From Massariosphaeria phaeospora (taxonomy: Eukaryota > Ascomycota > Dothideomycetes > Pleosporales): 64,000 bases of DNA. The notes under the pieces are model-generated. The model saw nothing but the letters and a program-made list of their open reading frames with translations, was not told the DNA's origin and did not search any database. The first letter of the stretch is position 1. Every line of letters starts with the position of its first letter. The position numbers and the translations under genes are program-made. The stretch covers positions 558,001-622,000 of the forward strand of contig JAADJZ010000013.1 of NCBI GenBank assembly GCA_011032825.1, written 5' to 3'. Below are positions 34,022 through 47,703 of this stretch, in pieces.

Positions 34022-34367
34022 TTACAAGAAAGAAGACACATAATGACAAGAAAAAACCAACGACAAGGAGATCAAGGCGACAATTGAGACTTGTGAAGAC
34101 TGGCGAGAAGATGTGAAGTGGCTCGCGTAAACTTTGGGGAGGTGCCAAGAAAACGCGTGACGCTAGCTCAGCCCTATGGGCCCATCCCTTGTCAAGGTTG
34201 TCAAAGTCCCTCGGAGAATTCTCACTTTGTAGTTGACCATTACGTTCACTCGGAGTCGGACTTGACTACATTGCGCTGCCAGCGGTCACCGTATCTTTGT
34301 TTTGACAAGAACTGTAACCACCTCATCCACAACTCTTGAACTGCAGCGCCGCCAGAGCGCGAGCAAA
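34022..34367. promoter_or_regulatory. Shared 5' region of RRG7 and MED21
   Basis: A short head-to-head gap. No TATA box recognised. Confidence 0.4.
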
Positions 34368-34883
34368 ATGGCCGATATCCTAACCCAACTACAAGATGAA
34401 CTAGACAGGGTACGATACCCTCCTCACGCATACCTGCTCAGACTTAACACCGCCTAGCTCCTCAACCAAATGTCCGCTTCGCTTGCCTACATTAGGGAGA
34501 ACGCTCCACAGGCCGCAATTGAGGGCCAGCCCTTTCATCCCTCCGTCGATGTGCAAGCCGCCCAGCCCTCTCAACCCACGCAGACCACCGCCGAGACATC
34601 CCAGCCAACACAACCTCCTACCGAGCCGCCCTCACAAGAGCAGTTTCGCGCCGACATCAAGGAATTAAGCAGGGACTTGATCATCAAGGAGCAGCAGATC
34701 GAGGTCCTAATAGCGGCTCTACCGGGTCTTAACGCGAGCGAGAAGGAACAGATTGCGCAGATGAAGGAGTTAGAGAGGCAACTGGAAGATATTGAGGGTG
34801 AGAGGTTGCAAGCGGTTAAAGAGAAGGAGATTTTGCTCAAGAGAGTCGAGGACAAGATTGGTGGAGTCGGAGGGATGCGGTAG
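34368..34883 (+). CDS. MED21: Mediator complex subunit MED21 (Srb7)
   Basis: Exons 34368-34409 and 34458-34883 give 155 aa; the 48-nt intron (GTACGA...CGCCTAG) follows the 14th codon. The N-terminus MADILTQLQDELDR continues in exon 2 as LLNQMSASLAYIREN, the signature start of Med21. A Pro/Gln/Thr-rich linker is followed by the C-terminal coiled coil from about residue 80 (FRADIKELSRDLIIKEQQIE, then LNASEKEQIAQMKELERQLE). Med21 pairs with Med7 in the Mediator middle module and links regulators to RNA polymerase II. The first exon is only 42 nt. Confidence 0.92.
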
Positions 34884-35543
34884 ATGTGCGATGCATCATG
34901 GAAGCCCACCCGGAGGGCAACTTCCACCGTCCACACGCTCTCCCAATCCTGCGAACAGTACATCAAACTGTAGCCGGTGCTATGAGGGTTGACACGAGCC
35001 CCACGAAGTCCATTGTATCAGGCGCACGAGGAATGCCTTGCACAGACTAGTTGAGGTGGAACGGTAGGGTCAAGACAGACTCATTGGCCTCGGATCCCGT
35101 TGTAGCAGGAAGATGCAGCGCTAGCAATCTAGAGGTCACTTCCGTGCATCGGAGATGTTTGGAGGGAGCATGTTGGGCGAGATAGCTACAAGGTAGACCA
35201 AACGTGCGTCTAGCTTATGAGGATATATCAGGAGAATCAAGAGCGCCTCTACAAAGCCCACTGTGCCTGGATCACTAGATCGTGTCTTGACCGAACAGAC
35301 GCGTCGCAGACGCTAGCTACCTCAGGATGGAAGTGTCTAGGTGCGGCAACCGCGCACGTGAGAGGGCGCGTCCCGAGGTCTCTCTCACCCCGCCGGATAA
35401 ACGATAATCCGCGGTTGCCGGATTTGCGACAAATTGTGCGGGGTGCCTTGTACACTGCTTGACTCATAGAGACGAGAACCGTGCAATCGCTCGCGACGAA
35501 TTGTGCAAGAGAGCAGTAACCTGACCGGATCAACACCACAGCC
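34884..35543. other. Intergenic, 660 bp, tandem genes
   Basis: 3' flank of MED21 and promoter of KRS1. An open frame at 35217-35462 has no support. Confidence 0.5.
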
Positions 35544-37600
<2,057 letters not shown>

Positions 37601-38115
37601 TCTAACCGCGGAGCACATAATAGGATCTGGAAACTTTGGACTTTTGTAACCGGTACTGAAACGCTCCAGAGTGGAGGGCCCATGATGAAAAGCAATGCTC
37701 TAAGTGACAGTCTCGGAAATCCGTAGTCTGCTAAACGATGGAGCTACTGGAGTCGAAAATACTGAATTCGACAGAGGTCGCTATAACTCGTGCCATGATA
37801 AAGAAGGGAGTGAAATGCAGATTTACTTTGTGAATGGTGTATGCGGAAATGCATGCGGAAAATGTATAACGACACGAAGCCTGACTAACTTGACCGATCC
37901 ATGTTACTTTGTTTCTCCCTATCCCTGCCCCTTCCACTTGCCCGTCCAATATCAATACCATGCCATGCCATGCCATTCACCCGTGACCCCAAAGGTATCC
38001 AAGTTCCAGACCCATCCCTAAGTCCCAGCCCGAAACAAAACGCCAACCCCATTGCCGTTCCTTCCCCGTCCAAAATCACAAACAAAACGCCGCAAGTACT
38101 ACTGAACCGCCCCTT
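37601..38115. other. Convergent intergenic region, no gene seen
   Basis: 3' flanks of two converging genes; a short run of CCATG repeats (CATGCCATGCCATGCCATTC) at 37959-37978. Confidence 0.55.
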
Positions 38116-39429
38116 TTACTGGTGCATCTGGCTCACCTGGCCTCCCTGCGCCGGCCCGCCCCACTCGCTCTCGTCATCACTGCCCACATCCGTCCAGCTG
38201 CTCGGCGTCATAACACCGAGCCTGGTATCGCCCGCCTCGCTGAGCCCGGCGTCTGTGAAGCCGCCCTCGGAGAAGCCTTCGGAGCGGGCGTCGTGATCGG
38301 TGTCGTTCTGCAGGCTGAGCACGGCGATGTCGTCGGCGGCGCTGTCGGCTACGGAGGCGCCGGTGACGGCGGAGTGGCCGGAGCGCTCGGAGCGCGGGGT
38401 CAGGGTGCCGGTGGAGATGTGCTCGATGGACTCGTCGTCACCGGCGTCAGAGAACGGGCGGTCGTGCGGGTGTGACGCGGAGGTGGTGAAAGAGTAGAAG
38501 GACTGGGCGGCTTGCTCAGTGTCGGTGTTGTCAGCTCCAGCGTGGGGAGGGAACATTGAGGGCCGTTGTACCATCTCGTGCTGTGACTCGATCTCGGTCG
38601 TCAGGTCGATGAGCGGCGGCGTCTCGGCGTCAACGGTTGCGGAGCTCTCGCGAGACCCGGGCTCGATGTACGTGGACTCCTTTGGCGACGGCGCCTCGTC
38701 TTTGTCCTCGTCGTGGTCGAATCGAGTGTAGGCAGCGTCGTCGTCGAAGGGATTAGCCATGGCAGCGCCAGCAGCAGAGCCCGCCGCGAAGCCGGCCACG
38801 CCCCGTCGTCTCAGCGTTGTATCCTGATCCGCAGATTCAGTGCCGGTAGTCTTGAGCATGCCATCGCTGCCAACGAGGTCGTCGAAGCTCCGCTGACTAG
38901 CACTTGTCCTCGGCCTCGGCCTCTCCGGCTCCTCCCGGCCGATGCGCACCAGCTCGTCCAGGTCCACCGCCACGCCCTCCTCCCTCGCTCGCCGTATCAA
39001 GTCGTTCCTCTTCCTCCTGACAACGTCCCGTCTCCTGGCCTCGTAAGCGTCGGTGCTCTCGCTCGCACGGCGCTGCGGCGGCTGGACTTCATCGCCGAGC
39101 GAGTGCAGGGCAACGGCGATCTTGCGGCGCGACTGATCGACCCATTGCCGGACCTGGGGCGATTCGTAGATGGCGATGCCGGCGGCGACGATGACCGAGG
39201 CGGCGATTATAAGACCTACAGTCGGGTGGTTAGAGATGAGCGGGTGCGGAGGCGGGGTGAGGGGGTGGCGAGCAGGTGCGCTTGCCCGGAGCGTAGAATA
39301 GAGATGGAGCAGATATGGAAGACAGACGAGCGTACGGGACGAAAGCTCGCGGCACGTGTGGAATGGAACACAACAGCTTCTCATGCACACTTGGGTAGCT
39401 CACTCACCTTTGGCTAGTGGCGCAGGCAT
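38116..39429 (-). CDS. Membrane-anchored fungal protein of unknown function
   Basis: Two exons: 39429-39408 (22 nt, encoding MPAPLAK and one base) and 39215-38116; 373 aa. The 192-nt intron ends at CGACTGTAG. The tiny first exon is chosen because it gives a clean start that runs into a single membrane segment, LIIAASVIVAAGIAIYE, followed by SPQVRQWVDQSRRKIAVALH, a block I recall as conserved in uncharacterised ascomycete proteins. The remaining 300 residues are acidic, Ser/Thr-rich and probably disordered, with one small GxxAG-type stretch (GVAGFAAGSAAGAAMANPF). It is likely a tail-exposed membrane protein; the function is unknown. A continuous open frame through the intron exists but begins without any conserved feature. 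Confidence 0.72.
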
Positions 39430-39898
39430 TTGGGCGGACTTTGTCGAGGGCCTTCGGACTTATCGTGGTGTTGATGATAAGATCAAGTTCGCTTTTAGGG
39501 GGGAGCAGAAGAAGAGGAATACTGCAGCCTGAATATTTGCAGAGAAGAAAGAGGACGCAGCGAGGCTGAATGGGAGAGGTGTTCGTAGTACGTACCACGT
39601 ACTCGTACCCAAGTCTGATCGTCAGTTGCGTCGCCACCACCGGGAGTCCGAGCTCGCAGCGGCTGCCGTGGTCCGCCGAGGGTGGTGGGGGTGGCAGTCC
39701 GCCACGCTGATTTGCTGCAAGGGGCATATCTGTTGAGATGGACACCGATTTACCAGCTTGAGCAACCTGTCTATATCAACATAGGTGTTTTGATTTGATT
39801 TGCTGTGTTTCTAATGTCTACGGTGCTATGTTCGAAGTCTAGTTCATCCAGCGAAAATATAAGGTTATGCGAAAACGCTTCAATGACAACGCGATAAA
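39430..39898. other. Intergenic, 469 bp, no gene seen
   Basis: 5' flank of the membrane-anchored protein gene and 3' flank of the transporter gene. Confidence 0.5.
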
Positions 39899-41761
39899 TC
39901 AGGCATCACGATGCCCCAGTTCCTCTTCGGCCATCTTCTTCTTGAGCAAATGTTCGTGCCTGATGCCCCAAAAGCAGGTCAAAATGCCCAGTGCGCTGGA
40001 GACGAGTGTGACATAGTATGCCGCCTGGTAGCAAACTAATCCCTCATCGCAGCTTCGTTCGCCGCCGGCCTGGATCTCCGAGTGGGCATCGTAGACGGAG
40101 CCGTAGAACAGGTTATACACGTTCCCACTGACAACAGGCGCAACTGTCATGAAGCCCCAGTTTACGGCAAACCCCTCAGATCCAAAGGCATCGACTACTA
40201 GCGCCGGAAATACTCCAAAGAGAACCCCGTATGCGAGCCCAGAGAGGCCAGAGACAGCCCAGAGGAAGTTTGGGTTCTCGATCTGGATTGCGCACATTTG
40301 AGCAAGCATGAAGATGGTCGCTGAGATCGCTGTACACCAGAACCGCGACATCTGCAGTTTCTTCACGATGACATCTGACCCAATGCCCGAGGAGAGGCGC
40401 CCTAGAAAGCTGCATAATGAGATGATCGAAACATGCCATAATTGGCGATGAGCGACGAAATCCTTGCTTGCCGTGTCGTCGTAGTGATTCCATAGGGCCT
40501 GAACATCATGACCGATATTGCTGCTCACGTCAGTTGGTGAAACCGGGCTGAGTGACACCACCTACTTGATCGTCATTAAACCCACGCCCGTGAGCAAACC
40601 CATAAGAATCCACAGCTGCCAGAACTCAATCTTATAGAGCAATGCCAGTCCAGTGATATCTAAGCAACGTGAGTGAGAAGACTTAGAACTTGCAGCGTCA
40701 TCCTCCGGGAGGATGTCCCCCGGAATCGATAATAGGGACGAGTTTTCGTCTGAGTCGCCTTCCTGCTCGGCATCGTCTGCTATGAACACAGTTGGCGGCT
40801 GATAAGCGGCGCAAAGACGGAAAAAGAAATGCAGCGCTTACTCGGTTCCGGCTCCGGGAGCGATGCCCGGCTATATTTGGCCCCAGCAAGCCTTGTGCGG
40901 TGGAGGAGGTTTGAGTTCCTACGAGTGCGATCACTGGTCGGAAGAACGGCATAGCTCGTGCTGCTTTGGTGGTCCACGACATGCAAAAAGGGAATTGCAA
41001 CCAGGACCACGAGCGAAGTGCCCAGGGACAGTAGAAGAAGCAGGCCCGAGGTATCACCAGGGAAAGCAATGCCGGCTATGAGAGTGTAGAAGAAAGCACT
41101 TAGGCCAAAAGCAGCCAATGGAAACGCAGTCGCCGTCCCGCGGTGGGTGGGCCAATTTAGGGTTGCTATTCGGGTGAGTGTTTGACAGACAGTACAGCTG
41201 GGGCAAAACATGTACCTGTCTTCAGTGCACCCTGAAAGGCAGCACAGCTCCCGACGCCCGACACAAACGAACAGAAGGATATCAACGCCACGCTCGTCGA
41301 GCCAGCCCCGTTGTCGTATGCTATCCCGCTTTAGATTGGTCCTGATCAGGACTTTGGGGACCCATACCGATGTGAATAGGATAGTACCCAGCGAACAGCG
41401 CAAGCATGCCAATGAGAGCGGCTAGACGAGGGCTCTTCCTATCTGTTATCATGCCCATGGGGATGCCCGAGGCGTACATGCCGAGGTTGGCCGCCGTGCC
41501 CTGAGATTGTGAGAGGGTGCATTGGCATGTAGACGGGAGAGGCTCCGTACGATAACATTGCTTTGCGTCGCAGACAGCTGCAGCTTCTCGGCGAACTGCG
41601 GTGCCCATGCCGAGTAGGCGTACTGTATGCATCAGCCGTGAAGACTCGGGAAGGCATGAGGTACTGACATTCGTCCCGCATGCCAGCGAAATGGCAGTTG
41701 CTGCGATGACAGAGACAATACGGGTCTTCTTGCGGGTCGGCTTCTCCTGGGACACGACCAT
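39899..41761 (-). CDS. MCH1: Major-facilitator transporter, MCH1-like
   Basis: Seven exons, 41761-41669, 41622-41551, 41500-41368, 41320-41216, 41165-40842, 40779-40566 and 40520-39899, encode 520 aa; the six introns are 45-62 nt. Twelve membrane segments are expected; landmarks are ATAISLACGTN, then YAYSAWAPQFAEKLQLS across the first junction, GMYASGIPMGMITDRKSPR, LNWPTHRGTATAFPLAAFGL, a long acidic central loop, and GLMTINNIGHDVQALW across the last junction. This order matches the fungal Mch1 group, monocarboxylate-transporter-like proteins with a nodulin-like N-terminal half, thought to sit in the vacuolar membrane. The substrate is not established. The last acceptor (GAGCAG at 40521) was chosen over the GAG three bases upstream because it gives TINNIGHD. 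Confidence 0.83.
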
Positions 41762-42152
41762 GGCAGCTCAACAGAGCTCGGGTGTGTCACGACGTCGGCG
41801 CAGTCATCGAGTCTGAGGTGGGTGCGCTGTGGTGGGTTGTGGATGGATCGGGGAACTGATTTCGGATTCGCAACAAGATATCTTCGAGGACTAGGTACAA
41901 GAAAGAGCGACAGAGAAGACAAGCGATGGGCCAGACGCGACTTGTAGTGACTGATCTGGTGAGACTCGAGATAAGACGAAGCTATGGTTATTTACGGGGG
42001 TGACTGCATGTGCCAAGCATTCGCGCTAAGCTAGTGGCGGATCATCGGGTGAACGTCACCAGCGCCGCGCCTCTTCGCGACGACACGCCAGAGGCCAGAC
42101 AGACACTCGACCACCACCACTACCACTACCACCGCACCACCACTCCGCAACC
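41762..42152. promoter_or_regulatory. Shared 5' region of the MCH1-like and TMS1 genes
   Basis: A head-to-head gap. A (CCA)n-rich tract at 42111-42143 lies in the presumed TMS1 5' UTR. Confidence 0.45.
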
Positions 42153-43710
42153 ATGGGTGCCGCACTCTCGATTCCGTTTCTCGTCCTCCCGAGTATGGGC
42201 TCCGTCTGGGGGATTGCCGCCTCCTGCTGCGGAGCGGCCACGTGCAGCGCCGTCTTGGGGTCCTGCGGCGGCAAGTGTGGTAACAGGTGCGCAGAGGCTG
42301 CAAGAACACGCAAGAGCGTTTACTGACAAGTCCCAGTATTGCCACCCGTATCGCCTACGCGCTCATCCTGCTCTTCAACTCGATCGTGTCCTGGATTATG
42401 CTCACGGACTGGGCCATGAAGAAGCTCTCGCACATCACCCTCGACTACGTCGACATCAAGTGCCATGGCGAGCAGTGCTACGGATACGTCGCGGTTCAGC
42501 GCATCAACTTCGCCCTCGGCTCTTTCCACTTGATCATGGCTCTGATGCTCCTCGGTGTCCGCTCTTCAAAGGACGGTCGCGCGCCGATACAGAACGCCTT
42601 CTGGGCCCCCAAAGTCCTCGCCTGGCTGGTCATGGTCGTCCTCACCTTCTTCATCCCGAACTCGTTCTTCATAGTCTGGGGCAACTACTTCGCCATGATC
42701 GGCGCATGCCTCTTCTTGCTCATCGGACTTATCCTTCTGGTCGATCTGGCGCATAACTGGGCCGAATACTGCCAGGAGAAGATTGAGGTGACCGAGTCGC
42801 GCATCTGGACTGGCATGTTGGTCGGGTCCGCTCTGTTCATGTATCTGGCCTCCTTCGCCATGACTGTGGTCATGTATATTTTCTTCGCTAAGAGCGGATG
42901 CGGAATGAACCAAGCTGCTATCACGGTTAGATCCACCGCGACCGTCTACAGGTCCCAACTAACAAGTATTAGATCAACTTGCTACTACTACTCATCTCCT
43001 CGGTCATATCGATTCATCCGGCAATCCAGAACATCAACCCTCGAGCCGGCCTCGCGCAATCTGCCATTGTAGCAGTCTATTGCACCTATCTAACCATGTC
43101 TGCCGTCGGTATGGAGCCTGACGACCACCAGTGCAATCCCTTGATTCGTGCTCGTGGAACCCGCAAGGCTACCATCATCATTGGGGCCATCGTCACCTTC
43201 GTCACCGTGGCGTACACAACTACCCGTGCTGCCACCTATGGCCTCGCTCTCGGCTCGCAAGGCAACTCCTACGGTAACGGATACTCCCAAGTCGGTACCG
43301 AAGACTATGAGCACGGCCTCGTCACGCAGCAGCCAGAGTCGCGCCGCGACATGCGCCAGGCTGCTCTCCGCGCTGCCGTAGAGAGCGGCTCACTCCCTGC
43401 ATCCGCCTTGGACGACTCCGACAGCGACGATGAGGACGAGGCTCCGTCTAAGAACCCGCGCGACGACGAACGCAACGCCACGCAATATAACTACACCCTT
43501 TTCCACATCATCTTCTTCCTGAGCACAACGTGGGTAGCAACTCTACTCACCACTAACTTTGATGAAAAGGACATGCAAAACGATTTTGTGCCGGTTGGCA
43601 GGACGTACTGGGCTAGTTGGGCCAAGATCATCAGCGCATGGGTGTGCTATGGCATCTACACGTGGAGCTTGGTTGCTCCATTAGTGTTGCCTGATCGATT
43701 TGACTATTGA
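42153..43710 (+). CDS. TMS1: TMS1 / serinc-family membrane protein
   Basis: Three exons, 42153-42286, 42337-42925 and 42973-43710, encode 486 aa. It starts MGAALSIPFLVLPSM, has the Cys-rich ASCCGAATCSAVLGSCGGKC, and shows about ten membrane segments (RIAYALILLFNSIVSWIM, FMYLASFAMTVVMYIFFAKS, INLLLLLISSVISIHPAIQN). The last luminal or cytosolic loop is acidic and Ser-rich, and the end, LFHIIFFLSTTWVATLLTTN ... YTWSLVAPLVLPDRFDY, is the standard serinc C-terminus. Serinc proteins are lipid-interacting membrane proteins; Tms1 in fungi sits on the vacuole. The once-proposed serine-incorporation role is disputed. Confidence 0.95.
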
Positions 43711-43886
43711 GAGGCTAGTTGCAGGGGCAGCACAGGAGCAGGATTTGTATTCTTTTTGATTTGAGCTTTTGTTTCTCTACTATTTCTCTAGTCGTGTTAA
43801 TCATTACATGTTGTAAACCATCAGTTGAGCCTGTGCAGAGTCCACTTGATCCCAATGTCTTCCTTTCCCTCACATCGACGATCGCA

Positions 43887-44402
43887 TCACCTTCCCGTCC
43901 CGCCATGCTCACCACCCCGGAACTCCCACGCTCCTACATCACGCACCACACCTGCAACCTCGTCCAGCAGCGTCCGCATTTCTACAATTTGAATTTCCAG
44001 TTCTACAATCCTCGTATTCAACCTCGCATTCTCCCGCTGAAGCTCATGGATACTACCTCGATCTCTGCCTAGCGCGAGCCGCAGACTTGAAACATCGCGC
44101 GCGATGTCGTCTTTGAGTTCTGGAGATGCTTGTCGCGGGTGGGAGGTGGGCGGATGGTGTTGCGGGGATGGGGATGGGGTTCGTGTGCTTTGATCGTCGC
44201 ATATTGGGAGGGGGGTGGTGGGATGGCTTCTAAGGGGGTGGGAGTGTGCTTGCTGTAGGGCGCGGATGGTCTCGTGTCGACTCAAGGTATGCGGACCATG
44301 GGTTCCGGGAGAAGGTCGCTCGGCTGGTTCAGCGCCGCTCTGCATTGCTGTTCCTGCCAAAGATCTGCTGGTTTTTGGAGTGCATGCGGGGCCTTTTGAC
44401 AT
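43887..44402 (-). CDS. Small coiled-coil protein, unknown function, 171 aa
   Basis: Single exon with an ATG at 44402. The first 100 residues are Ser/Pro/His-rich and probably disordered. From about residue 105 the sequence forms a regular heptad coiled coil (DVSSLRLALGRDRGSIHELQ, then ENARLNTRIVELEIQIVEMR). The well-formed coiled coil and the absence of stops argue for a real gene; no family is recognised. It converges on TMS1, leaving 176 bp between the stops. Confidence 0.6.
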   Translation of the reverse strand: MSKGPACTPKTSRSLAGTAMQSGAEPAERPSPGTHGPHTLSRHETIRALQQAHSHPLRSHPTTPLPICDDQSTRTPSPSPQHHPPTSHPRQASPELKDDIARDVSSLRLALGRDRGSIHELQRENARLNTRIVELEIQIVEMRTLLDEVAGVVRDVGAWEFRGGEHGGTGR

Positions 44403-45438
44403 AGGATGAGTTTGTGTTGTTCAGGCGATGGAATGGACACGCGGACGTACGATCGGATCGGTCGCGTTTGTGATATGATCGTACGATTTCATTGTGGCGA
44501 ATGCTGGCATTGCGAACGGCGTGTGGGTATGCGCGATGAATGCACTCTCTGACAAACTCAAACGCAAGGAATGATGCGAGGACACTAACGCTGCGGTAGC
44601 AATCAGCACCCGCATAACCAGTGACTGTGGGACCTTCATGCTCTGTGAACTGCAGTCTCCTTTAGGCCTTGGTGTCGTTCGTAAAAGTTTTGGGGCGGGT
44701 TTGCATTGATATTTGGGTTCTGGGCACCATTTAAACTCCCTCTCATTTGCTATGTAGTAGAACTACTCGGTTGTAGGTTCAAACATGGCTGCAGTGGTTG
44801 CATGACGGTAGACGTTGTGGTAGAGATAGAGGAGACGAAGACGAAGGGGTCCGGATATGCAAGTGGGGATCCGGTTCTAAGCCGACACCGAACCAGTCGT
44901 AGAAGAATGGTATGCAATACTTATGCGTTGAGTTTAACTGTTCTGAATTTCCACACAAGCTGGTTATTTAGGGGTTTCCAAACCTTTGTAGTTCTGCCAT
45001 CGACCCCACATGCCATGAAACTGGGCTGTCTGTCCTGCCGACCTTCTACATGGCATTGACGGTACGTCTTTATTAGCCATCATTACGATTTTACTTCCTT
45101 TCTTCTCTGTCTGTTTACGTCGACTGTTAGAAAGACTGACTTTCTGGTCTGTTGTCTGGAGTATCCTTTTCATTTGGTTTTCCTCTGTCAAACTCAGATG
45201 GGTGAAGCTCTAGCACGTGGAAAGAGTTCGGCGAACAAGCAAGACATGCAGAGGATGAGATTGGTTGAACGTTGGAACCAAACGAAGGTCAGATTACCTT
45301 GCCGCCGATTTCGCCGCTACATCCAGATCGCCCGCACGCATGCAACAAGATCCATGCTGCATGTGCCAGCTTTGTTTGCTGCTCATACCTATGACGCACG
45401 TCGAACGAAGGCCTCTCTTGCAAAGAGCTTCCAGCCAT
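44403..45438. other. Intergenic, about 1.04 kb, no supported gene
   Basis: A 72-codon frame at 44421-44639 (-) starts with a hydrophobic stretch but lacks other support. The rest contains only short frames. Confidence 0.5.
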
Positions 45439-45882
45439 CTAGTGTTCCAAATGATCCACAGCCTCAACATTATTCCTGTTCCCCGAATTAGCCTCATGGC
45501 CAACCCCTTCACCTCCCCTCAAAGACCAAACTCACCCCACAGGATCCATCACAAACCCGCCATAATAATGCGGACCATACGTCGCCCTCAACCCCGGCGC
45601 CCCATTATCCGTGCCTCCGGCCTTCACCCCCTCAGCATGGAACTTATCCACAGTCTCATGGTCTTTAGCTCGAAAGGCAATGTGAATACCCGTTTCGTTT
45701 CCGGTGTCTTTCGCGGTGATCCAGAGTCCCGAAACCGGGTCCGAGGGCAGTCCTATACCGGCTGCTTGGCCGGGGTAGTCTATCTGCTTGGTGTAGCCGA
45801 GGGGGGCTAGCGCGGCGAGGTACCAGTTGACTACGTCGTCGAATTTGGAGGGGTGAACGAAGAGGTTGACGTGGTCGAGCAT
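45439..45882 (-). CDS. Glyoxalase/bleomycin-resistance-fold (VOC) protein, 127 aa
   Basis: Exons 45882-45536 and 45475-45439; the 60-nt intron runs GTGAGT...GAACAG. The start MLDHVNLFV places the first metal-ligand His at residue 4, and the last exon (only 37 nt) supplies NNVEAV, with the Glu that VOC proteins use as the second end of the metal site; without splicing the protein would end at MDPVG and lose it. Other family landmarks are HIAFRAKDHETVDKFHAEGV and YYGGFVMDP. The VOC fold serves glyoxalases, dioxygenases and resistance proteins, so the reaction is open. A TATATAAAG-like box upstream (about 46009-46017, minus strand) supports the ATG at 45882 rather than the in-frame ATG at 46038. 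Confidence 0.85.
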
Positions 45883-46701
45883 GTTGAGAGGGTATGTGTG
45901 CGAAACCTTAGATGGGCAGCGTATGTGGGAAAGTGAAGACTCAAGAGTCGGAAGTGAAGAGATGGGAAAGTGTAGGATTGAAAAAGAGTAGATAAGTCCA
46001 CGTGTACTCTTTATATGAGGTGCTGGCAGGCCATGCATGTGGGGACTGCGCGCAGTCAGCTGCTTTCGCGACCATGCTAGATGCGCGGACTTCCGCCACT
46101 GGGCTGCTGGTTGGCCTATGAGCGTACAGTGACTCAGTGAGCTGCAGTTTACACGCCGACGAGAGTATGATTTGTAACAGTGGTGCCGGATGTCAACGGG
46201 TGAATTTCCTGTTAGGTGTTTTCAAAGGGCTCAACCCACCGTGTCGTGCGACCTTGAGAGGGCGGGGTAAAAGCATCCCGTCCGTAAAGAGTATCAAGTC
46301 AGAAAGCTTGACTCCGCCTCGGCGCGGTACTAGGCCTGTGTACGAGCCGTGTGAGCGTTCTATTCGCTGTGAGAAAAGGCAAGTTGTGATAACATTTGGT
46401 AGGACCGAACGTAGACGCTGACTCATACTCACAATTCTGAGTACAGAGCCTGAATCCCGTCCAATAAATGATTGGTAGTACGCCCAGGTATGTTTCAATC
46501 GAGGGCGTAGTTGTAGCACGGCGCAAAATACTTCCGAATTAGACAGGCCTGCAACTCAACCGGTCTGTATGGGTTCCACGGAAACCGTAGGAACTACATG
46601 TAAAAGATAACTCTTACTATCTACTACAACAGTGTTAGACCACTATTCCAGACGTAAAAGAGATGTATACGAGATGATAAAGAAACGTAGTACGTACTTT
46701 A
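45883..46701. other. Intergenic, 819 bp, no gene seen apart from a TATA box
   Basis: Holds the promoter of the VOC gene, with a minus-strand TATATAAAG-like box about 130 bp upstream of its ATG, and the 3' flank of the next gene. Several unsupported frames are present. Confidence 0.5.
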
Positions 46702-47457
46702 CTACTCCTTCTCAGCCAAAGTCTCCCTCGTCCACAGACTGCGGTCATACTTCATCGTAAATTGATCGATGTACTTCTCCATCTCTGTCCCCCTCATGTC
46801 CCCCTCGAACTCCACGAAATCCACTCTGCTGCCCAGGACCCTCCCGTTCTTGTCGAACCGACAACCCTCACTTTCCAGTAATCCTCTTCTTATAATGTCA
46901 TCTACGCCAGGCATGTGATTGCCCCAGTCACACCACATAGCCCCCATTCCACCTTTCTTCTCCACCACTATGTGTACTGCGACGTCGGAGATGTCAAAGG
47001 GGTTCTTTCGAAGGGCAGCTGCAATTTAGGTGTTGGGTGCCTTGTGCCGGTTTGTGGCGACCTCGAACCTCAATGCGAATGCGGTCAATTTCCTCCATCA
47101 ACTTGCGCCTTTCTTCTGCGTTCGGAAATCTGGAGGCTGGGGCGGGACGAGGACCTTGGTCTTTTGATTGACGATCATGGTTCTTCGCTGCTTCTTTCTG
47201 CCGCTCGACCCGTTTAATCTCTGCCTTCAGTTCCGTGTCTCTTCCTGAGGAAACCTACCTTCCGCCGTGATACGCAGCTGCTCATCGATCTTAGCCTGAC
47301 TGATCTGTGGGTCATCTCCCACAGACTCTGTTCCCTCGTTGTCGTGCTGCACGTCATGTTTGTGTTCGTAGCGTCGGCCTTCAAGAGACGATATTTTACC
47401 GTAGTGAAATTCTACACGGGCACGCACGCGTTGTAGTCGCTGCTCTAGAGTCGCCAT
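46702..47457 (-). CDS. Unrecognised protein with N-terminal helical region, 224 aa
   Basis: Exons 47457-47259, 47220-47062 and 47018-46702 join in frame; introns are only 38 and 43 nt, the shortest I accepted in this window. The first 120 residues are charged and helical (MATLEQRLQRVRARVEFHYG, KRVERQKEAAKNHDRQ, EERRKLMEEIDRIRIEVRAA). The C-terminal 100 residues look globular (NPFDISDVAVHIVVEKKGGM, then VDFVEFEGDMRGTEMEKYID). No family recognised, no signal peptide and no membrane segment. The second donor (CGAG before GTCGCC) was preferred over one nine bases upstream because only it keeps frame. Confidence 0.6.
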
Positions 47458-47703
47458 GGCTAAAGTGGGTGTGGAGGAGGAGGTTAGGACGGCAGGACGC
47501 GTGTTTTGGTTTTCTCGTCTGTGCTTTTGATCTGATCGACAGTTATTGCCATTTTCTAGATAGATACGGTATAGTGCATCTTATTATGCCCTCGTTCACT
47601 CTAATCGCACACTATGCCGTAAACGCGAGAACACGGGCTTTGGTATCAAGCTAAACCCAAACAATTCTATAGAAATCCCCAAATCTATCCCCGCAGAATT
47701 TGT

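Noticed and set aside
38713..39417. 234-codon plus-strand frame
   Set aside because: Antisense to the membrane-anchored protein; no features of its own.
42010..42756. 248-codon frame overlapping TMS1
   Set aside because: It is an out-of-frame shadow of TMS1 exons 1-2; the TMS1 splice model explains the region with a known family.
44421..44639. 72-codon frame with a hydrophobic start
   Set aside because: The hydrophobic stretch is weak as a signal peptide and the remainder has no Cys pattern or other support.
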